From positions 1,827,423 to 1,891,422 of the forward strand of contig CAMZMU010000081.1 of the NCBI GenBank assembly GCA_947311845.1: a stretch of DNA of 64,000 nt, given 5' to 3'. This DNA is from Poa pratensis. Its lineage: Eukaryota > Streptophyta > Magnoliopsida > Poales > Poaceae. A model generated the notes under the pieces. That model was given only the letters and a program-made list of their open reading frames with translations. It ran no database searches and was not told where the DNA came from. Numbering within the stretch: the first letter of the stretch is position 1; each line of letters starts with the position of its first letter. A program made the position numbers and the translations under genes. Shown one piece after another: positions 58,117 to 64,000 of this stretch.

Positions 58117-59906
58117 TGAAAGAGATATGCCCTAGAGGCAAATAATAAATGTATTATTATCATATCTCACATATGTTCATAATTAGTTTTATACCATGCT
58201 ATAACTGTATTAAGCGGAAACATTAATGCACATGTGGTATGTAAACAACCAGGGTCCCTAGTAGCGTCTATTTAGCTAGTCTATTGGGCAGCCGATGAAA
58301 GGTTTCCTGATCATGGACATTTATGTCAGTTGACAATGGAGTCATATCATTAGGAGAATGATGTGATGGACATACCCAACATAAGTATTATGACGTGATC
58401 AATGTTCAGCGTGATGATAGTTAGAAACATAGTAACCTAATCCTTAGACCGTGAGGTCATATCTAATTGCTATTTCTGGAAGGTACTTTGATTGCATCAA
58501 ACGTCATGTCTTATATAGTGTGACAATAAAGGTGTCCCTCTCGGGTATCTGAAAGAAATATGTTAAGGCGAATGATTAAGAGCGGGATTTGTGCATCCGA
58601 GGGTCGGAGAGATACTGGTTAGAGACCACTCGGTGAGATCACATCAAAGTTTGCAAACATGTGACTAGGTCACGAGATGTGTGATCATGTGAACGAGATA
58701 ACAAGAGTTTGTCGGTAACAAGATAGAACTAAGGTATCAGGATACCGATGATCATGTCTCGGAAAAACTAAGTATCGTGACACAAAGGGATATGATATGT
58801 ATGTTAAGGTTCAAGCGATGTTTATTCGTGGATGCACAGGGATTATCACGGCAGTCCAGCCACCGCTGATAGTCATTGATCAGAGAACGGGTCTCGATCA
58901 TGTCTGTAGTATTCCCAAACCGTTAGGGTAACAGACTTAAGGGTTTGACGATGCTAGGAGATCGTTTTGGATTTGTCAGAATTACGAAGAATAGAGAAGA
59001 GAAAATCGGAAGGGTTCCGGGAATGTCCGAAGATGTTCGGAGTGACCCGGAAGGGTTTCGGAGTCACAGAAATGGATCAGAAAATGTTCCGGAGTACCGG
59101 GAGATTAAATAATATGTTAATCTGTTAATTAAATGAATTAATATATTAATATATTAATTTAATAGTGATTAAATTCGGATTTAATGGGGCAGCCCACCTA
59201 ATGGGCCTTTTCCGGAAGGAAGAAGGCCCATATGGACAAACCGCACCAAGGAGGGCCAATGGGGGCGGGTTGGCTGCCTTAGCCGCACCACCAAGGCCCA
59301 GCCGGCCACGCCATGGCTGCTCCTCCCTTTTAGTCCCATATTGCCTAGCGAATTGGCATGGTACACCCGTTTCACCTATATAAGGAGATGCATAGGAGGG
59401 ATTTAAACATACGATTATTTCCAGAAAGTTGGGAGGTGACTCCCACCTCCTGCGCCTCCTCCTAGGCCACCTCCTCTCCCTCTCTCTCTTGCATGGCCCC
59501 AAGTTAGGGCTGTGCTCGTGAGAGGTATCTTCTCCGCGGCACGCCGTCGTGCTGCAGAAATTCCAGTCCAGAAGATCTACTTCCGCAACTTCGGCTGGAT
59601 CGGAGAATCGGGAGTCATTGTCAAGCACCGTATGTGTGCGAACCCGTCGAGGTGCCACACTTGTGGCACTTGTCGCGAGGATCGTCGTAATCTTAAGGTC
59701 ATCACCGACATGCCAAGTTCTACACGATCTTGAGGTCGGCTACGTCGTCTTCCTCAGCAACGCTTGTGCGAGAGCGTAATCCCCGCGTTTCGGTCTACAA
59801 GGGTATGTCACCGAAACCTTCTCCGTTACTTACATGTCTCATAGATAGATCCTGGCTAGTTTATTGGTTATCGTCGGTAGGACAAATTTTATTTTCTGCT
59901 ACGATC
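58117..59906 (+). mobile_element. Solo LTR of a copia element (BARE/Angela/WIS type)
   Basis: Begins TGAAAGAGATATGCCCTAGAGG, close to the well-known BARE/Angela LTR start, and runs about 1.8 kb through GGAGAATGATGTGATGGACA and GTTTCGGTCTACAAGGGTATG, also typical of these LTRs. No primer binding site, gag or pol follows, so it is a solo or truncated LTR. The 3' end (TTTTCTGCTACGATCC) is worn and no target-site duplication was found. Contains a 24-bp AT palindrome at 59136-59159. Confidence 0.72.
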
Positions 59907-60530
59907 CGGCGAGAAGGGCCACCGCCGGCGTGGGGAGACGTCGCCGGGAGACCGAGCCCTCCTATTCCACGCGCGGAGGCAGCAGGTGTGGGTGGCAGCG
60001 CAAGGAGGCCGCGCCCTTCTCTTCCATGCACCGAGCTAGTCGTCGCCCACTCGGTGAGGCGTCACCGCATCACTGGGCGGCGGCGGTGGGTGCTGAGGAA
60101 GTGCGGCGGTGCTGGGAGGTGACGACAGGCGGGGGAAGGACGGCGACACTTGTCGGCGGAGGCAGGCGCAGGAAGGGCGGCGACAGGAGCTGTCAGGACG
60201 GGAGGAGAAGAGAGAAAGGAGAAGGGAATGACGTGGGGGTAGTAGCGCAAAACGGCCGAACGGGAGGGGCCCACGCGTGGGGTAATTTTCTGGGCGAGCT
60301 CGGCAGGGCTGAGATGAGAAGCTCGACGAGCTTCTCAACCCGGCCTGGCTGAGGACCATTTTCCGCACGAGCTGGGCAGGGCTGAGGTGCATCTATTTGA
60401 TTGTCATCCGTGAACTGTGCGTCATGAGATAACGTGACCTTGAATTAACTGTCAGTACTCTAGGCTAAATACACGTTGGGTTCTGCCCAAGTGGATTGAA
60501 CCTTCTACTTTTGCGTGGAGTTGTGTTGCG
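59907..60530. other. GC-rich stretch, unassigned
   Basis: 59920-60330 is GC-rich with overlapping open frames on both strands but no domain; it may be gene-derived or part of a transposon. 60400-60530 is featureless. Confidence 0.3.
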
Positions 60531-60773
60531 TAACTCTTGTAGTCGACACTTGATGGCGCTGGTCGGAGGTATCTCCACCACAGTCGTCCGGTTGACGCTA
60601 ACCAACTGTGCTAACTCTTGTAGTCGACACGTGATGGCGCTGATCGGAGGTATCTCTGCCACAGTCATCCGGTTGACACTAACCACCAGTGCTAACTTCT
60701 TGTATTGATCTGTGATGGCGCCTTAGTCACCCGGTCAATACAAACTAACTATTGCTTGAAATATTGTGTTGCT
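60531..60773. repeat. 81-bp tandem repeat, two good copies and one decayed
   Basis: Units 60531-60611 and 60612-60692 (TAACTCTTGTAGTCGACAC...) share most bases; a third, 60693-60773, is degraded. The period equals 27 codons and the first two units are open on the minus strand. Confidence 0.85.
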
Positions 60774-61620
60774 AATGTCTTGTCGTTTGATGATATATTA
60801 TTATGATATTGTGATTGTTGTGTTGGACTAATCCTCTGTTGTTTGGACTTGTTATGATGAAACTTGATTAAATGAAACACCTCTCCAAACATCGATAGGG
60901 TCAGTCCATAGTGCCACTTATCTGAACATCAAAAGCACTACCACTGTCGCTCATATGGGCAGGCCTTGGCCTACGTAACCTATCGAGCCTCCTTTGATGC
61001 TACCCTTTTGGCAAGTCTAGTCGGTTACCTTTGTGGTCGGGACTAGTCTTGCGAAGGTTCCAGAGCTAGGCGTCGCTCATCAGTTGGGGGCGTGCCGGAT
61101 TCACTTCGTCATAAGACATGGTCCCAAGGATATGTTGGTAGCTATACAGGGAGTGTCTTGATAGTGTGAACAGTTATGTGAGTGTATCTTGCTGAGTTCG
61201 TCTTAAGGATGATATCCTAAAGTACCGGCTGAGTGTGGTGCATTTAGATGGGTGGTATCTGCAACCTCTCGAGAGTGTAAAATCTGGATGTCTAGCCTCG
61301 TTCCAAGGTTATGGAACAGTTCAGAGTCGGTCACACTGTGTGTCCTCGTCGAGTCCGGAGGTTGAACCTAAGTTCTGTTTGAAAGAAAGAACAACCCGAC
61401 TTCACTTAATGTGCAACTTTCTGGTTGCACGTCGATGTGGATGATTTTTTTTCTTATTATTTCTGTTCTAGTGAGTTGTTGAAATTTGCCAAAATGTTGA
61501 TTCACTTCCGTTTCGGCAAATTTATCGCACTCCATAGCTAGACTTTTTAGCAAAGGTCATGACGAATTTTTTCGTTTTGTTTTGTTACTAATACCGTGCT
61601 ATTTACTAATTTGTGCAGAC
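60774..61620 (+). other. Probable 5' untranslated/intron region of the CACTA gene
   Basis: Non-coding, ending in an acceptor-like TTTGTGCAG at 61611-61619 just before ACATGG. The outer end of the CACTA element was not found. Confidence 0.4.
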
Positions 61621-64000
61621 ATGGCGGACATAGACGAAGTCGGTGGTTCTAGGGCTCATGCTGGTTCCGAAGAAGAAGACTTGGAGAACCACTACCTGCA
61701 ATATTTCTCGCAAAATCCCAATGGCACCGGCGAGGATGATGGATATGAGGGTATGGACAATACCACCACTGACACCGGCGGCGCCGGCACAGATGGTAGC
61801 GCCGCCAAGCGTCAGCGGAAGGAAAGGCGCCCCAACGTGGTGGGCACCGGCCGACTAGTAATCACGGAGGTGGACGAGACAAGTGGTTTACCAGTGGCGC
61901 CTGACATAAATGCAAGGGGCTTCGGCAACATCTGTGCCGCCATTGCTCGAGAACTGTGCTCGATCAATGACGGGCATCTAAGGTACAAAGCCAAACAGCC
62001 TATGGAAAGGCTCCTCGTTCAGAGGGTCCACCAGCGGTACAAGTTCCCGGACCCGTACAATAACCTAGATATCAAGCACAACATTGTTAACACAGCTGAC
62101 CTCGGCAAGATCAGCAAAGGCTTAGGCTCTTGGAAATATAGGCTGAGGAAGATGCTTGATAAAGATTGCAGTTTCGAGGAGGTTCACCGTCTCTATCCCC
62201 AAATTTCGGTGGACGAATGGACTACTTTCAAGGACGCCGAGAACACCCCAGCCGCGATTGCCAAACGCGGGTGGGGGAAGACAATGCGGGAAAAGATCGT
62301 AGGTGACCACACTCTTGGAACCCGTGGTTATGCCGGAAAGCAGCCCAAATGGGACAAAGAGGACGCTAAGCGTAATCCTGATGAGGAGAACCCCTGGGAT
62401 AAGTTCACGGACCCGTTGGCACGCAGAACGATCAGGGCCCGATACAAGCCTGATAAGGAAACCGGAGAGCTCAAGACGGGAAAGAAGGTCTTGGACCTTC
62501 AGGAGAAGATTCTGGTAAGGAATTTACCAGTTTAAAATGCTTCTAATCAAGTCCATTAAATTATATAGCGTTCACGTCTCATTTCTAAACGGTTCACATT
62601 ACTTCTCCAGGAGGAACAAAAAGCGCAATCTACTCAAACCTCCTCCGAGGGTTCGTCGAAGGCCTATTGGGACACTCCTTTTGTCAGGGCGTACAACCAG
62701 GTGAAGGACAGGCTGGCGACAGAACGACCGCACAAGGGCCGTGTGGTAGGCGCCGGTAAGCATCACAAACACCCTTACTATTATCCTGTTGAGGCCAAGG
62801 AGGTGCGAAAGGACAGGAAGAGGTTCGAGCAGATGGATATAAAGGCGGCTGTAGATAAGGAGGTGCAAGCAACCGTGCCCGGATTAGTCCAAGAACAATT
62901 GGCGCAGTCGCTCAATGCCATCCTTCCTAGCCTGGCCGGGGCTCAAGAAGTGGATGGAGGAAGGGCAACAAGGGCCGTTTAACATGCCCAGCTTTGTCGC
63001 AAGCAACTCCAACAATCAGGCGCCTACGATGGATGTTCCAGCCGCCAACCCTACTTGTGGTAGGGAGGATGCGACGCCGACCGCCATCAATGAAGTTGCT
63101 AAAGGGGTTTTGCCAGCCAGCATGCATCTTAGCAGCCCCCCATCATCTCTTCCACGCCCGCCCGCGGTCCAACGCCATTAGCCGAGCTCGAAGGTCTCAC
63201 GGTAATTAAGCGTCGCAAGTCTCAATAAATTTATGTGTATACCTCATCCTGTTGGCGCCCTCTCTTACGCCTTAACATGCATGTTTTCGCAGGCCGACGA
63301 GGTGGGATGCACGTTGCTATTGCGTGTGGAGAATGAGCTTCGAGATGTGGCAACGGCAAGCATCATTGCACCACTTCAACGCGTGATGCACAACCTGCCT
63401 ATGGCCCCTGACGTGTTTCGGGTACATATTCATCGGGTGCTCTCGGGTTATGATGACCTTTATCCTCCGAGTCAACCCGCAGGTGCCGATTCTGAGTTAA
63501 CCCTCCATGGATGCTTGGGTTATCCCATGACATGGCCAAAGGCACTGATCCGTTTGGACCCTCCTATCACCTGCACCCCGCCACAGCCAACACTGGTAGG
63601 GTCGGCGAATCAAGAACAGTCGGTGCAGTACATCTGGCAGATGCTATCACCAGCCAACAAGACTCCATTTCCAGGGCTAGCCTTTCCATCCCTCCCGGTG
63701 GTTGATCCTGTCGAGCCAAGGCAAAGCGAGGATGATGACCACAATGACTTGATGGATCATGATTATGATGACGGAGGACTACACCACGATCACGATCTTC
63801 AGGCTCCTCCTCAATGCTCTAAGCGTCTGTTCAATTCTCAAGGAACGCCTGAAGCTGCCCCCTTCACCGAGGATCAACAAGGCAACAAGCCTTTCAGCCA
63901 GGAGACACTCCTCAAGGCGGTCATGCCGGAGATTGAGAAAGGGACCATCCCTCCCACAGCGGCAGAGAAGAGGCGTAATAAAGCACGGAAAAGAAAAGTG
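61621..64000 (+). pseudogene. CACTA (En/Spm) transposon TNP1-like gene, cut by window end
   Basis: Exons: 61621-62514 (donor GTAAGG), 62611-63201 (donor GTAATT), 63293-64000 and beyond. The first encodes an acidic start then a segment with SWKYRLRKM and GWGKTMREKI, the plant Transposase_24 pattern of CACTA proteins. The third has DVFRVHIHRVLSGYDDLYPP and GCLGYPMTWPKALIRL, a DUF8039-like domain, then an acidic tail and a basic KRRNKARKRK segment at the window edge. In exon 2 the frame shifts once near 62940 and back near 63140; in between, LKKWMEEGQQGPFNMPSF is in the other frame. These may be two compensating indels or decay. TNP1-like proteins bind subterminal repeats; the TNP2 transposase is not in the window. 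Confidence 0.7.

Noticed and set aside
60036..60392. Open frames on both strands in a GC-rich block
   Set aside because: No start context, splice signal or domain.
1..64000. CRISPR arrays, operons, bacterial promoters or phage genes
   Set aside because: The sequence is plant nuclear DNA; the tandem repeats present are explained by retrotransposons, snoRNAs or local duplication.

Overview
This window reads as nuclear DNA of a Triticeae grass (wheat, barley, rye or Aegilops type). Evidence: intron-containing genes with GT..AG junctions, a very high load of nested transposable elements, LTRs opening TGATACGTCTCC and TATGCCCTAGAGG (both common in Triticeae), Stowaway MITEs, CACTA and L1-type LINE proteins. 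There is no prokaryotic gene organisation. All assignments come from reading the sequence; no database search was possible.

Layout. 1-5643: right-hand part of a very young non-autonomous LTR retrotransposon, inserted into 5644-9512, a decayed gypsy element (Tat-lineage type) in minus orientation whose extra spliced ORF lies antisense to pol. 9600-15632: an L1-type LINE on the plus strand with many stops and frameshifts. 16697-21476 (minus): a seven-exon CLC-type anion channel/exchanger gene, complete except for one extra base in exon 1. 21.5-36 kb: a TE-rich interval with Stowaway MITEs, a Helitron with clean ends (22633-24736), a GCTCG-rich foldback repeat, a LINE RT fragment, a damaged tRNA-Lys, and a plus-strand Helitron (30732-34202) carrying a second, opposite Helitron (30748-32696). 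A nearby tandem duplicate preserves the empty insertion site of the outer one. 36.2-40.15 kb: a decayed gene with VKEEP motifs and an acidic SUMO-interaction-like C terminus, split by a hAT transposon with an 8-bp target-site duplication. 40.7-48.6 kb: two inverted copies of an unidentified small gene; the plus copy holds a subtilase fragment and a third Helitron (42661-45261).

48628-55508: the gene for the proteasome maturation factor UMP1 (4 exons, 139 aa), complete, divergent from the unknown minus-strand gene by about 55 bp. Intron 2 carries a duplicated 3' splice site; intron 3 carries a poly(A) retroposon with a 15-bp target-site duplication. Just downstream, 55951-56580 holds a tandem C/D-box snoRNA cluster whose common guide fits the 25S rRNA site known in yeast as Gm805. 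58117-59906: a solo LTR of BARE/Angela type. 60.8 kb to the end: a CACTA element with a TNP1-like gene running off the window.

The host genes with a clear role are the CLC transporter, UMP1 and the snoRNAs. The last two form a compact housekeeping locus (proteasome assembly and rRNA 2'-O-methylation). Almost everything else is mobile or mobile-derived. The findings most worth checking are the snoRNA cluster, the nested Helitrons with their retained empty site, the CLC frameshift, the duplicated splice acceptor and the inverted gene pair.
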